From assembly GCA_001515205.2 (NCBI GenBank), contig LQMQ01000039.1, positions 1-51,958 of the forward strand: a stretch of DNA of 51,958 nt. The letters run 5' to 3'. The DNA comes from Candidatus Hadarchaeum yellowstonense. GTDB lineage: Archaea > Hadarchaeota > Hadarchaeia > Hadarchaeales > Hadarchaeaceae. The position numbers and the translations under genes were made by a program. This document shows positions 23,532 through 31,961 of this stretch, one piece after another. Below the pieces are notes generated by a model that made no database searches, was not told the origin of the DNA, and was given only the letters and a program-made list of their open reading frames with translations. Every line of letters starts with the position of its first letter. Position 1 is the stretch's first letter.

Positions 23532-25151
23532 ATGGTCGCTATGGGGGATGGCGAAGAGCTCTGGCAGAAGTATTGTTCTTTCCTGGAGAAACCGTTCTCC
23601 GAACAGCTGGAATACAACATCCGGGCCCGGGAAGAGTATTTCAAAAAGTGGCAGCGGACAAACATGGCCGCAAAGCTGTGTCCCGGCGGTGTTAACGGAT
23701 TTGAAGGGGTACCGCTGACGACCTACGATGACTACACCATCCTGCGTGACTTCGGAGAGAAGGTGGAGCAGCTCAGCAGAACCATCCCCAGAGAAAAGGG
23801 GGAGCTCTGGTGGGATTACTACCTCCGGATAGGTAAAATGGCTGCCCCGATGCTGGAGGGGTGGATGCCGGAGGATTTTGACTTCTGCGCCAAGACGTCG
23901 GGCAGCAGCGGGAAAAGCAAATGGCTGGCCTATGGTAAAACTTTCCGCGGAGAATGGGAGAGCCTCCTCTCCTACTTGGTGATGGCCTGCAGCGACAAGC
24001 CAGGGGATACCAAGCTGCGAAAGGGTGACACCTACCTGAACATCGTGGCGCCGGCGCCCTACGCCTCGGGCTACCAGATGCACCCCATCGAGCAGCTGCT
24101 CAGGCCGATACCGCCCCGAAGCGTCACCGACAACATCAGCAACATGAGGAAGAAAATGTGGATCATCCTCAGGGAAATTGAGAAGGGGGCCAGAATTGAT
24201 CTGGCGGGCGGGATCGCCTCGACCTTTTACATGATGGCCCAGTACTTCACCAGGCCGGATGAATTTTTCCGGGACTACTACCAGTCGATGAATTTTGGGG
24301 TAACGAAATTTCTGCTCTTTTTAAAGTATCTCCAGTGCAGGGTCAGGGGAAAAAAATACGGGAAGGCCAGGGAAATTTTGCCGGTGAAGGGGATTGGCCT
24401 CGGCGGCTACGACACGCACCTTTATCTGGACCACATCAGGGATGAATTTGGAGTTACGCCCACGACGGCCTACGGGTGTACGGAATTTGGCATTGTGATG
24501 TACGGTCATGCCGACAGAAAGCTGGATCTGATTCCGGATCTGCGCAACATGTATTTTGAGTTCCTGACCGAAAGCGGCGAGGTGAAAAGGATCGATGAGC
24601 TGAAAAAGGGAGAAATCTACGAACTGGTGGGGACACCATTTGGAACGATGCTGATGAGATATAACATCGAGGACAAATTCAAGGTTGTTGACTTTCGCGA
24701 CGACGGGCTGCCGATTTTCGAATTTGAGGGCAGAAAGAACGAGATAATCGACATCTACGGCTACTTCAGGGTTTCACAGGCGATCGCTGTCAGGGCCCTC
24801 TGCGAGGCCGGCCTGAAGGAAACGGACAAGTGGTGCCTCGCCAAGGCCACGAATCCCAGAGAACATCTGCTGTTCTTGATGGAGCGGGAGTGGGAACTCT
24901 CAGAGGAAAAAACCGCGGAGCTTCTGTTCAACGCCCTTTATCGGGTAAACCAGGAGTTTAAAAATTATGTGGATGATTTCGGGATAAAGGAACCGCAGGA
25001 GCTGATCAAGGTTCAGTACCTTAAAAAAGGTGCCTTTATGAGGTATACTATGAAAAAAATGAAGGAGGGAGTCCCAATAGGAAATATCAAACCACCCAAG
25101 ATAGCCAGCACGGATAAAAGCGATGACATCGAATTGCTCAGGAGTGTATGA
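23532..25151 (+). CDS. GH3-like acyl-adenylating enzyme (ANL superfamily)
   Basis: A 539-residue adenylate-forming enzyme. FCAKTSGSSGKSKWLAYGKT (about residues 117-136) is the ATP P-loop in the GH3/AMP-ligase form, TAYGCTEFGIVMYG (about 316-329) the second core motif, and YNIEDKFKVVDF with EFEGRKNEIIDIYG the hinge region. These enzymes activate a carboxylic acid as acyl-AMP. Plant GH3 proteins then conjugate it to an amino acid, and paralogues make CoA esters. The substrate here is unknown. The stop overlaps the ATG of the downstream 7TM gene (ATGA), placing it first in an operon of signalling genes rather than catabolic ones. Confidence 0.78.
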   Translation: MVAMGDGEELWQKYCSFLEKPFSEQLEYNIRAREEYFKKWQRTNMAAKLCPGGVNGFEGVPLTTYDDYTILRDFGEKVEQLSRTIPREKGELWWDYYLRIGKMAAPMLEGWMPEDFDFCAKTSGSSGKSKWLAYGKTFRGEWESLLSYLVMACSDKPGDTKLRKGDTYLNIVAPAPYASGYQMHPIEQLLRPIPPRSVTDNISNMRKKMWIILREIEKGARIDLAGGIASTFYMMAQYFTRPDEFFRDYYQSMNFGVTKFLLFLKYLQCRVRGKKYGKAREILPVKGIGLGGYDTHLYLDHIRDEFGVTPTTAYGCTEFGIVMYGHADRKLDLIPDLRNMYFEFLTESGEVKRIDELKKGEIYELVGTPFGTMLMRYNIEDKFKVVDFRDDGLPIFEFEGRKNEIIDIYGYFRVSQAIAVRALCEAGLKETDKWCLAKATNPREHLLFLMEREWELSEEKTAELLFNALYRVNQEFKNYVDDFGIKEPQELIKVQYLKKGAFMRYTMKKMKEGVPIGNIKPPKIASTDKSDDIELLRSV

Positions 25152-25969
25152 GCATGGCTGGCTGGTACTTCATCCCCATCACCCTTCAGTACTTGGTCGG
25201 GAGTGGGCTTATCTTCCTGATCTCCTTCTTCCTGATCTTGAAGAACAGCAAGAGCTGGGTCTACCGCTCCTTCTTTCTCTACGGGCTCTTCGCCGGCCTG
25301 TGGATTCTGATGGCGTTTTTTCACCGGAATGCGCCCAACGCGGAGCTATCCGCGGACTTCATCACCGTGGGCGCCGTTTTCGGCTTTACCTTCCCGGCCT
25401 TTCTGTTGATCACTTTTCTCATGCTCAAAAAGCAGAGCAAGCTTAACCTGCTGGCCTTACTTCCGGCCATATTTCTTGGAGCTATCACCCTTTACCTCAT
25501 GCCCTTTAAAATTTCCTGGACCACTTTCGGCTGGAGCTATGGCTACTCCAGCGATTGGTATTTCGCCACTGTTGTTGTTTTTAACTTGGCCTACATCGTG
25601 GCAAATCTGGCTGTGGGAATCGACCTAGTCAGGACTGCCCCAACTGAACTGCTGAGAAAAAAATATGCGGTGCTGCTGATCAGCTACTTCGTCTTCTACG
25701 TCGTTGCCGTCTCAATTAGCAACATGCTTCTTATCCGCTACATCGATGCCCCGCCTCTGGGTGGGATCTTCAGCGCCCTTGCTTTCCTTGCCATCGCGTG
25801 GGCCCTTTCTCTGAAATTCAACAGAAGCGCAAGTGAAAAATCGTCAAACGCAACCGGCGAGGAAGAAGCCATGTCAAAGAGGCTCCCTAGGCAAAGTTCT
25901 TTGACCGATAACCGGCTGGAGGGGGAGATGTGGAAAGAACCGCTGAGCCACCGTCCATTCTGGCGCTGA
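25148..25969 (+). CDS. Seven-TM membrane protein, putative sensor
   Basis: A 273-residue protein with seven predicted TM helices, starting LQYLVGSGLIFLISFFLIL, then around residues 36-57, 70-92, 98-118, 135-158, 172-195 and 203-222. A ~45-residue polar tail follows. The arrangement recalls the 7TM input modules of some archaeal and bacterial sensor kinases, but no kinase or other output domain is attached. It overlaps the GH3-like stop (ATGA) and the next DUF835 gene (40 bases). I do not recognise a specific family. Confidence 0.7.
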   Translation: MSMAGWYFIPITLQYLVGSGLIFLISFFLILKNSKSWVYRSFFLYGLFAGLWILMAFFHRNAPNAELSADFITVGAVFGFTFPAFLLITFLMLKKQSKLNLLALLPAIFLGAITLYLMPFKISWTTFGWSYGYSSDWYFATVVVFNLAYIVANLAVGIDLVRTAPTELLRKKYAVLLISYFVFYVVAVSISNMLLIRYIDAPPLGGIFSALAFLAIAWALSLKFNRSASEKSSNATGEEEAMSKRLPRQSSLTDNRLEGEMWKEPLSHRPFWR

Positions 25970-26817
25970 AATCTTTTCTCCACGAACTACTTCTGGCCCT
26001 GCCCGGAAAGGAACTCGGGGAAAACGTCATCGAGTTTCAGAGATTTCTGAAAAACGTGGGGTTGGGTGACGCCGTCTCCCTTGGGGAAAAGGGGAACATT
26101 TCAATCGAGCCCTCGGCACTGCCATCCCTAAACTTACCGGAAGCTGCGCGAAAAATTCTCCTTTATCTCGGCGATCAGATGGATCCCGTCCTGTCGGAAC
26201 TTTATGTAAAATTATTCCTGGAAACCTACGAAGAGTTCAGGTCCAGTTCCGAGCCGGCGGCCAACATCTGGCTGGGCCAGCTGCTGCGGGACTGCGGCGG
26301 CCTTCTCTCCGGTTATGGCATCATCGACCGGCTCCCTAAAAATGTGAAGATGCCCCAGCTTTTCCAGCTGATGAAGCCCGGATCAATCCACCTGAAAAAG
26401 GAGGAAAAACCCGCAGAAAGCTACGCCCTGGTCAAGGAGGCGGTCAACTATGGGTTCAAGGCCTTCTGCGTGACCAAGCTTGAGCCGAGCAAGATCAGAT
26501 ATCGCTACGGCCTGAAAAACTCAGAAATCATCTGGCTGACCTTCAAAAAGGTCAAGGAAAGGACTATAACCCCTGACGATCTGGCAGGGTTGAGTTCTTT
26601 TGTTTCAGGTGTTGGCCTCGGCTCGGTTGTCCTCTTCGACTGTTTCCAGGAGATAAAAGTCGTCAACGGCTTTAAAGGGGCGCTGGAGTTCTTCCGGGAA
26701 CTGAGGACCATTTGCGCCAAGAACAAATCCATCCTGGTGATCTCGATCAATCCAATGAAGCTCACCGAGGAACAGCTTTCCGCGCTGGATCAGGCGCTTG
26801 GAGGCCGCGAAAAATGA
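25930..26817 (+). CDS. Soluble DUF835-domain protein
   Basis: A 295-residue protein. The N-terminal ~145 residues are helical and end in LLRDCGGLLSGYGIIDRLP; residues ~150-290 are a DUF835 domain (MKPGSIHLKKEEKPAESY, IIWLTFKKVKERTITPDDL, VVLFDCFQEIKVVNGFKGAL, SILVISINPMKL). DUF835 is archaeal, is often fused to sensor modules and is thought to be related to the KaiC/RecA fold; no Walker motif is visible here. It starts at a GTG preceded by GGAGGGGGAGAT, inside the 3' end of the 7TM gene. It is probably a signal-relay partner of its neighbours. Confidence 0.78.
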   Translation: MERTAEPPSILALKSFLHELLLALPGKELGENVIEFQRFLKNVGLGDAVSLGEKGNISIEPSALPSLNLPEAARKILLYLGDQMDPVLSELYVKLFLETYEEFRSSSEPAANIWLGQLLRDCGGLLSGYGIIDRLPKNVKMPQLFQLMKPGSIHLKKEEKPAESYALVKEAVNYGFKAFCVTKLEPSKIRYRYGLKNSEIIWLTFKKVKERTITPDDLAGLSSFVSGVGLGSVVLFDCFQEIKVVNGFKGALEFFRELRTICAKNKSILVISINPMKLTEEQLSALDQALGGREK

Positions 26818-28682
26818 ACCTTCCAGAAATTCTTACGCTGCTGCTCGGCACCGCCATGCTGCTCCTAGTCCTCACTTTTGTAATTTATTCCATTGAGAAC
26901 ACCAGAAGGGCCAGGTATTCAACCACCTCGCTGTTGGTGACACTGGGCGCGATCTGCTTTTTAATCGCGGTGGCGGTCATGGGGGTCAGCACCCTTCTCC
27001 AACCCCTGGACATCCTGGTTCAAACAGCGGTGATTCTTTGGATGACCGGAGCGCTTTTGCTCCTAGTAGGACAAACGCTGCAAATCAAGGCCTTCAAAAA
27101 AATATATGGCTCCTTGAGGAGTGCCATTGGTCTCTCAAGCTCTAGGTGGTCCTTGGCCGGAATAATCACCCTCATCCTGGGAACTCCCGTCTATCTCTCG
27201 GCCCTGAACACCACAGTCAACGAAGGATTTACCTGGTACAGCGCCGTGAGCATCGTCATCTGGGTCTTCGTCTTTGCCTGCCTGACCGTTGCCGAAAGAA
27301 AACTGTTTCTGATCTCGAGCACCTCCCCTCCGGAAGCATCGATAACAAAACTGGTTCAAGACGACGCCCAAACTCTGGTAGCCTACTCAAGCCTCACGAA
27401 CAGGTTCCTGGCCCACGTGGTTCCCGTGATCGGTGTTTCCGGTCTCGAGGACGCCCTAGCCCCGTGTGTTGAGGAGCACCCCATCTTGTTCGATGACAAA
27501 CTTATCGATGGCGGAGTGCTCAACGTGGATCAGCTGATAAAAAACAGCCGGAGAATTCATGAGAGTGAAAGGATTTCAGAAATCTTCAGCGCCTTTTCGG
27601 ACCTGAACACCACCATAGTTGACCTCTACGCCGCGTTCACCTCCCCGGCCCAGGCGGCCTACATGGTCGGCATCGAGGCTGAACTTTACAGGGATGAGGT
27701 GGCTCTCTGGAGGCTGGGGGTTCCCCTAGGCAAATACAGCGAGGCCGTTTATGAAAGGGAGATAATCATCGGCCTGCCGGATGGCGTCGCCGATGTTGAC
27801 AAGGCCAAGAACTTCGCCTACCTCCTCTTCAAGCGCTATCTGGAGAGATTGCTGAACATGTGCAAGAAGTCCACCAGGGCCAGCATTAAGAGAGAGCTGA
27901 GCGAGATGGCGAGAAAAAACCCGGCGCTTGGCAGGGTTGACCTTTCTGAAGACGGCAAGATCGACCTCAGCAGGCTCTACCAGCACCTTTCAGGGACAAA
28001 GTTCAAGGATGGCATGCGGGAGCTGGTGGAAACCTTCTCCACCTTCGCTAACATCTGCTATGAAGCGGCCAAAAGGGACCTGGGGACAAAACAGGCCACG
28101 GAGATAGCCTCGGAGGTCTTTTCCGAACTCCTGCGCAAGTATGGTGGCTTCCTGCAGCACTACGGCATCACCGAGGCCATTCCAGAGGGAGTTCAGATCC
28201 GGGGCACCTATCTCCCCCTAGTCGCGGGCAAGAGCTATCTCGTCGAGGGGAGAAGCCCCAGACAGGCTTTCAAGATGTTTGCCGACCTGGTACGCTACGG
28301 CAATCCCGGCCTGGTGATAACAACCTCCCACCCGGCGCACGTGAGAAAGGAATACAGCATTCCGGACCGCATTACCGTCCTCTGGCTCTCAAAGGTGGAA
28401 GTTGATTACGCGGTCTCCCCATCGAACCTGGGAATTCTCCGCGATCGAATCACGGCTTTCGCTTCCAAGAGGGAGAACGCGGTTATCCTGCTCGAAGGGC
28501 TCGAATATTTGATCACCACCAATGGCTTCGACCTGACGCTGAAGCTGATGCACGACATAAGGGAGATTGTGGTGATCAACCGCGCCAGGCTCATCGTCCC
28601 GGTGGCACCAATGGCACTTGAGACCAAGCAGCTGGAGATGCTGAGGCGCTATATGGAGGTAGTTGAGACTGAGGAGGAGTGA
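26814..28682 (+). CDS. Membrane-bound DUF835-domain protein with five TM helices
   Basis: A 622-residue protein in three parts. Residues 1-165 hold five TM helices (ILTLLLGTAMLLLVLTFVIY, then around 40-60, 72-95, 110-130, 138-158). A soluble helical middle region of ~310 residues of unknown function ends in LLRKYGGFLQHYGITEAIP. The C-terminus is a DUF835 domain (GKSYLVEGRSPRQAFKMFAD, GNPGLVITTSHPAHVR, VILLEGLEYLITTNGFDLTL, LIVPVAPMALETKQLEML). The ATG overlaps the previous stop (ATGA) with GGAGG upstream. It shares its linker motif with the preceding protein, suggesting common descent. Confidence 0.75.
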   Translation: MNLPEILTLLLGTAMLLLVLTFVIYSIENTRRARYSTTSLLVTLGAICFLIAVAVMGVSTLLQPLDILVQTAVILWMTGALLLLVGQTLQIKAFKKIYGSLRSAIGLSSSRWSLAGIITLILGTPVYLSALNTTVNEGFTWYSAVSIVIWVFVFACLTVAERKLFLISSTSPPEASITKLVQDDAQTLVAYSSLTNRFLAHVVPVIGVSGLEDALAPCVEEHPILFDDKLIDGGVLNVDQLIKNSRRIHESERISEIFSAFSDLNTTIVDLYAAFTSPAQAAYMVGIEAELYRDEVALWRLGVPLGKYSEAVYEREIIIGLPDGVADVDKAKNFAYLLFKRYLERLLNMCKKSTRASIKRELSEMARKNPALGRVDLSEDGKIDLSRLYQHLSGTKFKDGMRELVETFSTFANICYEAAKRDLGTKQATEIASEVFSELLRKYGGFLQHYGITEAIPEGVQIRGTYLPLVAGKSYLVEGRSPRQAFKMFADLVRYGNPGLVITTSHPAHVRKEYSIPDRITVLWLSKVEVDYAVSPSNLGILRDRITAFASKRENAVILLEGLEYLITTNGFDLTLKLMHDIREIVVINRARLIVPVAPMALETKQLEMLRRYMEVVETEEE

Positions 28683-28773
28683 ACAGATGAACCTCGTCTT
28701 CTCGTCAAATTACCCCGGAGATATCGGGTTAAAAAGGAGGTTTTCCAAGGAAGAACCAAGGTGAGGAAAAAAT

Positions 28774-29742
28774 ATGTTGACGCCCAAAAACTCAGCCACG
28801 ATTCCGCTGGATAAAAAGGTCCTTCTGGTCAACGAGCTGCTGGTCAACGAATGCTCGCTGCTCCTTTACAGCCCGGGAGTTGATGTCTGGCGCTCCTTCG
28901 GCTCCTTCATCGACAACGGCCTGGCCAGCGGCGAGACCTGCCTCTACGCCTATGATGAGGCGGGTGTCAGGTTACAGCTGGAGACGATATTCGGCGAGGC
29001 CATCACCCAGGGCAGGCTGCTGAGATTTCCGCTGGGCAGGGGATATCTCCCCAAGGAAATCGAGGAGCTGAGCGAGAAGCTTGAGGCTCTTTGCGCCAAG
29101 TCCCGATCGGAAAAACGTCCCGCCAGGGTGCTGGTTGACTTCGGCGGCCTCGTCACCCGCCACAGCTTCGACAAGGCGGTTGGTCTCCTTAGGTCGTTAA
29201 TCTCCCTCAAGGAGGAGACATTTACCCTGCCTCAGGAGAAGAAAAAACATCCGGTTCTGCGGACGGCAATAATGGCTTTTAACCTGGAATCCCTTGACGA
29301 GGAGCAAATCAGGACGCTGATGGGGATCTGCAAAAATGTGATTATCTCCACGATCGATGGGACCACCACGCTGGCGCTGAACTTCCGGAGCCGCCGGCAG
29401 CTGGAACCTGAGGTCGAGCTGGCCCCGAAGGAATCCCTCGAACACTTTGTCAAGCGCCATCTGGAGACCATCGTCCTCTCCCTGCTGAGCGAGCATCCCA
29501 TGTGCGGCTATGACGTCATCAAGACGATCTACCAGCGCTACTACACCTCGCTGAGCCAAGGGACCGTTTACTCCCTTCTTTACTCGCTGGAGGCCAAAGG
29601 GCTGGTAACCGTGATGAAGGCGGAGTCACAGCGATCCAAGATCTATGTCCTGACCGATCAGGGGCGAAAGCTGGCGGAGAGCCGGATAAAGGACTTCGTC
29701 ACCGCCCAGAGGTATTTGCTGGAATCAATTCAGGGGACCTGA
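28774..29742 (+). CDS. MEDS-domain sensor fused to PadR-like winged helix
   Basis: A 322-residue protein. Residues ~20-210 resemble a MEDS domain (CSLLLYSPGVDVWRSFGSFI, GLASGETCLYAYDE, RVLVDFGGLVTRHSFDKAV), the KaiC-related sensor domain seen in DcmR and methanogen regulators. Residues ~230-320 are a PadR winged helix (LETIVLSLLSEHPMCGYDVI, LSQGTVYSLLYSLEAKGLV, YVLTDQGRKLAE). This makes a one-component ligand-sensing regulator. It lies 91 bases after the DUF835 operon with AGGTGAGG before the ATG, so it may be the operon's output or regulator. The ligand is unknown. Confidence 0.8.
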   Translation: MLTPKNSATIPLDKKVLLVNELLVNECSLLLYSPGVDVWRSFGSFIDNGLASGETCLYAYDEAGVRLQLETIFGEAITQGRLLRFPLGRGYLPKEIEELSEKLEALCAKSRSEKRPARVLVDFGGLVTRHSFDKAVGLLRSLISLKEETFTLPQEKKKHPVLRTAIMAFNLESLDEEQIRTLMGICKNVIISTIDGTTTLALNFRSRRQLEPEVELAPKESLEHFVKRHLETIVLSLLSEHPMCGYDVIKTIYQRYYTSLSQGTVYSLLYSLEAKGLVTVMKAESQRSKIYVLTDQGRKLAESRIKDFVTAQRYLLESIQGT

Positions 29743-29757
29743 GACAGACGCCAACTT

Positions 29758-30120
29758 TCACTCTCCATTTTGAAGGAAACTGAGGATCATCCTCTTGGCG
29801 TTGATGCGGTCCTGGAGTAAACCCCGGATTTTCTCCTCCATCCCCCTGACCGGCCGATACCTTTTCACCTTGCCGCTCGGCTCGTGCTGCACCAGCCCCC
29901 TTCTCTCCAGATCATGCAATAGTGGATAAATCGTCCCCGGGCTGAGCAGCAACCCAAATTTCCCGTGGATGGTCTTGATGATGTCGGTGCCGCATCTCGG
30001 CCGCTTCAGCAACAGCGCCAGGACCAGGTACTCCAGCTCATCCCTGACCGACTTCTGGACTGAGCCGGAGAAAACGGCTTTTTCATCACCGGCCTCATCA
30101 GGGGCTGTTCTCTCTTTCAA
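29758..30120 (-). CDS. PadR-family transcriptional regulator
   Basis: A 120-residue winged-helix protein. VRDELEYLVLALLLKRPRCG, IIKTIHGKFGLLLSPGTIYP and LLHDLERRGLVQHEPSGKVKRY are PadR features, with a C-terminal dimerising helix. It starts at a TTG at 30120; a TATATAAG at 30154-30147 on this strand is about 27 bases upstream, so the mRNA is nearly leaderless. It is convergent with the MEDS-PadR gene, 15 bases between stops, and divergent from the coiled-coil gene. Confidence 0.85.
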   Translation of the reverse strand: MKERTAPDEAGDEKAVFSGSVQKSVRDELEYLVLALLLKRPRCGTDIIKTIHGKFGLLLSPGTIYPLLHDLERRGLVQHEPSGKVKRYRPVRGMEEKIRGLLQDRINAKRMILSFLQNGE

Positions 30121-30146
30121 TCAACCACGATTCTGATATCTCCCTT

Positions 30147-30178
30147 CTTATATATCGATTTTTGTGTCGAAAATTGAT
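30147..30178. promoter_or_regulatory. PadR promoter and adjoining inverted repeat
   Basis: On the minus strand TATATAAG occupies 30154-30147. Directly upstream is an imperfect dyad, ATCGATTTT (30154-30162) against AAAATTGAT (30170-30178), with one mismatch. Overlap with the TATA box makes it a candidate PadR operator controlling its own gene and perhaps the divergent coiled-coil gene. Confidence 0.45.
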
Positions 30179-30238
30179 AGATTTTCCATAAGAAAACCCC
30201 TTTTTAAACCGGAAAGTTTCGCTCTCAGGGGTGCCCGG

Positions 30239-30637
30239 GTGAACGCGAGAGGTGACGCCGAGATCTGGATGAAAATGCTGGAAATGCTGCGGACAATCAG
30301 AGTCAGCAAAGAGAAACTGGAGGAGCTGGAAAGGATGGTAAATCGGCTGACGGCTGAGATGGCCGAGGCCTCGAGGCGAGGAGTATTGCCCAACCCGGGC
30401 GATGCCTACGAACAGCTGCAGGCCCTGGCCAGGTTGAGCTCCGCGATCGAAAGAATCGGCAGGGAGATGGAGGAGCTGGAAAGGCTCGAAAGGAAGATAC
30501 AGGCCTTGGAAAAGAGGATTGAGATGGATCAGCTGATAATGGACCAGATCCGGGAACAGCTGAGGAAGAAGCTCCAAGTTGTTATCAGGGAAGAGAAATC
30601 CGATCTAAAATTCAACCCCGAAAATCCGCCTGGTTAG
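30239..30637 (+). CDS. Coiled-coil protein of unknown function
   Basis: A 132-residue, strongly helical protein. Two charged heptad segments, SKEKLEELERMVNRLTAEMA and an Arg/Glu-rich stretch from IERIGREMEELERLERKIQA, are joined by a VLPNPGDAYEQL linker. No enzyme or DNA-binding motif is visible. I start it at GTG 30239, which has GGGGTG 5 bases upstream and a TTTTTAAAC TATA-like element about 35 bases upstream. The frame is open to GTG 30164, but that lies in the PadR operator region. It is divergent from padR and may be under its control. Confidence 0.6.
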   Translation: MNARGDAEIWMKMLEMLRTIRVSKEKLEELERMVNRLTAEMAEASRRGVLPNPGDAYEQLQALARLSSAIERIGREMEELERLERKIQALEKRIEMDQLIMDQIREQLRKKLQVVIREEKSDLKFNPENPPG

Positions 30638-30676
30638 AATATCGTTAAAGTAAATAAAAATCAAGAATACAAAACA

Positions 30677-30687
30677 TTTTTATTTAA
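30677..30687 (+). promoter_or_regulatory. TATA box of the Fe-ADH gene (leaderless transcript)
   Basis: TTTTTATTTAA is centred 25 bases upstream of the ATG at 30707, so transcription should begin at or next to the start codon. There is no ribosome-binding site, which fits a leaderless mRNA and rules against the in-frame GTG at 30692. Confidence 0.6.
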
Positions 30688-30706
30688 CCGCGTGGGACTT
30701 TCACCC

Positions 30707-31921
30707 ATGACCGAAGAAATTTTAACCGGAAGCATCGGGCATGTTGAGTTCAACTACCCGAAAAAATACATCTTTGGACCGAACGCGGTTGATAATATCT
30801 GCCGTGAGGTGGAGCCCTTCGCCCCCAAGGGATCAAAAATTCTGATCGTGACCGACAAAAACCTGGTTGATCTGGGGCTGGCCAACAGGATTCTGAAGCC
30901 GCTGGAGGAGGAAAAATACCAACTGGCCATCTATGACCAGGCCTCACAGGAGCCCACCATAAGCATGGTGGAGAAGGTGGCGGAGAGGGCAAGGGCAGAA
31001 AAGCCAGCTCTTGTCATCGGCTTTGGTGGTGGCAGTGCCCTGGACATGGCCAAGTTCGCCTCCGCCGCCGTCACCAACCCGGGCCCGATGAAGGAGTACA
31101 TAACCTACCTTCAAGACAGCATCAAGGTGCCACCGGTTCCCAAGATACTCATCCCCACAACCGCTGGGACCGGCAGCGAGGCCTCAGGGTACGCCGTGGT
31201 CATCGAGGAGAAGGGCTACAAGGGGTTTGTGATGAGCCCCAAAATCGTCTCAGACGTGGCCATCGTCGACCCCACCCTCTCGCAGTCAATGCCGCCCAGG
31301 CTGACCGCCCACACCGGTCTAGACGCTCTCTCGCACGGGCTGGAGGCCGTCTTGTCCTTCACCGCCAACATGTTTTCCGACACCTATGCCTACCGGACCG
31401 TTGAACTCGCGGCCAAATACCTGCGGAGGGCATATCACCACGGAAAAGATCTGGTCGCTAGGGCGGGCATGGCTCTGGCCGCCACCTACGGCGGAATAGC
31501 GATCACCACCCCGGCCGCGGTCAACATCGGCCACTGCCTCGGTGAAACCATCGGTCCAAGGTACCGCATACCTCACGGTGCCGCCTGCGGCATAGTTCTG
31601 CCCTACATAACCAAGTTCAACATCGCCGCGTGGCCGGAAAGAGTTGCTTCGCTGGCGAAATTCTTCACCGATGAACCGGCTAAGGATGTGAGGGCGAGGG
31701 CCATGCAGGTGGTCGAGGGGCTGAAGGAGCTGCTGCTGGACCTCAACATGCCCCTCAGCCTGAAGGAGTTGAACGTCCCGCGAGACCAGCTGGCAGAAAT
31801 GGCCGAGTTCATCGCCAAGGAACAGCAGTACAACTACGGCCTACCCGACATCAACCCGGCAGTGATCACGCTGGAAAACACCAAGAAGCTGCTGAACGAC
31901 ATCTGGGAAGGGAACATCTAA
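30707..31921 (+). CDS. Iron-containing (group III) alcohol dehydrogenase
   Basis: A 404-residue NAD(P)-dependent alcohol dehydrogenase. ALVIGFGGGSALDMAKFAS is the nucleotide-binding GGGS motif and PTTAGTGSEASGYAVV follows. Metal ligands fall in GLDALSHGLEA (Asp and His), NIGHCLGE and RIPHGAACG. It interconverts an alcohol and an aldehyde or ketone. It is convergent with an AOR operon 40 bases away, so alcohol oxidation here could feed aldehyde to that AOR, or the reverse. Whether it uses Fe, Zn or another metal, and on which substrate, cannot be read. Confidence 0.88.
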   Translation: MTEEILTGSIGHVEFNYPKKYIFGPNAVDNICREVEPFAPKGSKILIVTDKNLVDLGLANRILKPLEEEKYQLAIYDQASQEPTISMVEKVAERARAEKPALVIGFGGGSALDMAKFASAAVTNPGPMKEYITYLQDSIKVPPVPKILIPTTAGTGSEASGYAVVIEEKGYKGFVMSPKIVSDVAIVDPTLSQSMPPRLTAHTGLDALSHGLEAVLSFTANMFSDTYAYRTVELAAKYLRRAYHHGKDLVARAGMALAATYGGIAITTPAAVNIGHCLGETIGPRYRIPHGAACGIVLPYITKFNIAAWPERVASLAKFFTDEPAKDVRARAMQVVEGLKELLLDLNMPLSLKELNVPRDQLAEMAEFIAKEQQYNYGLPDINPAVITLENTKKLLNDIWEGNI

Positions 31922-31961
31922 AAAAAGACTTTATCCGCTGGACTGGACAAAAGAAAAATTT

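Noticed and set aside
26712-26813. 34-residue extension of the membrane DUF835 protein
   Set aside because: It overlaps the previous gene out of frame, while ATG 26814 has the typical ATGA overlap and begins directly with a TM helix.
28687-28764. A 25-residue ORF with GGAGTGA upstream, between the DUF835 and MEDS-PadR genes
   Set aside because: Too short to judge and the product has no pattern; it could be a leader peptide but conservation data would be needed.
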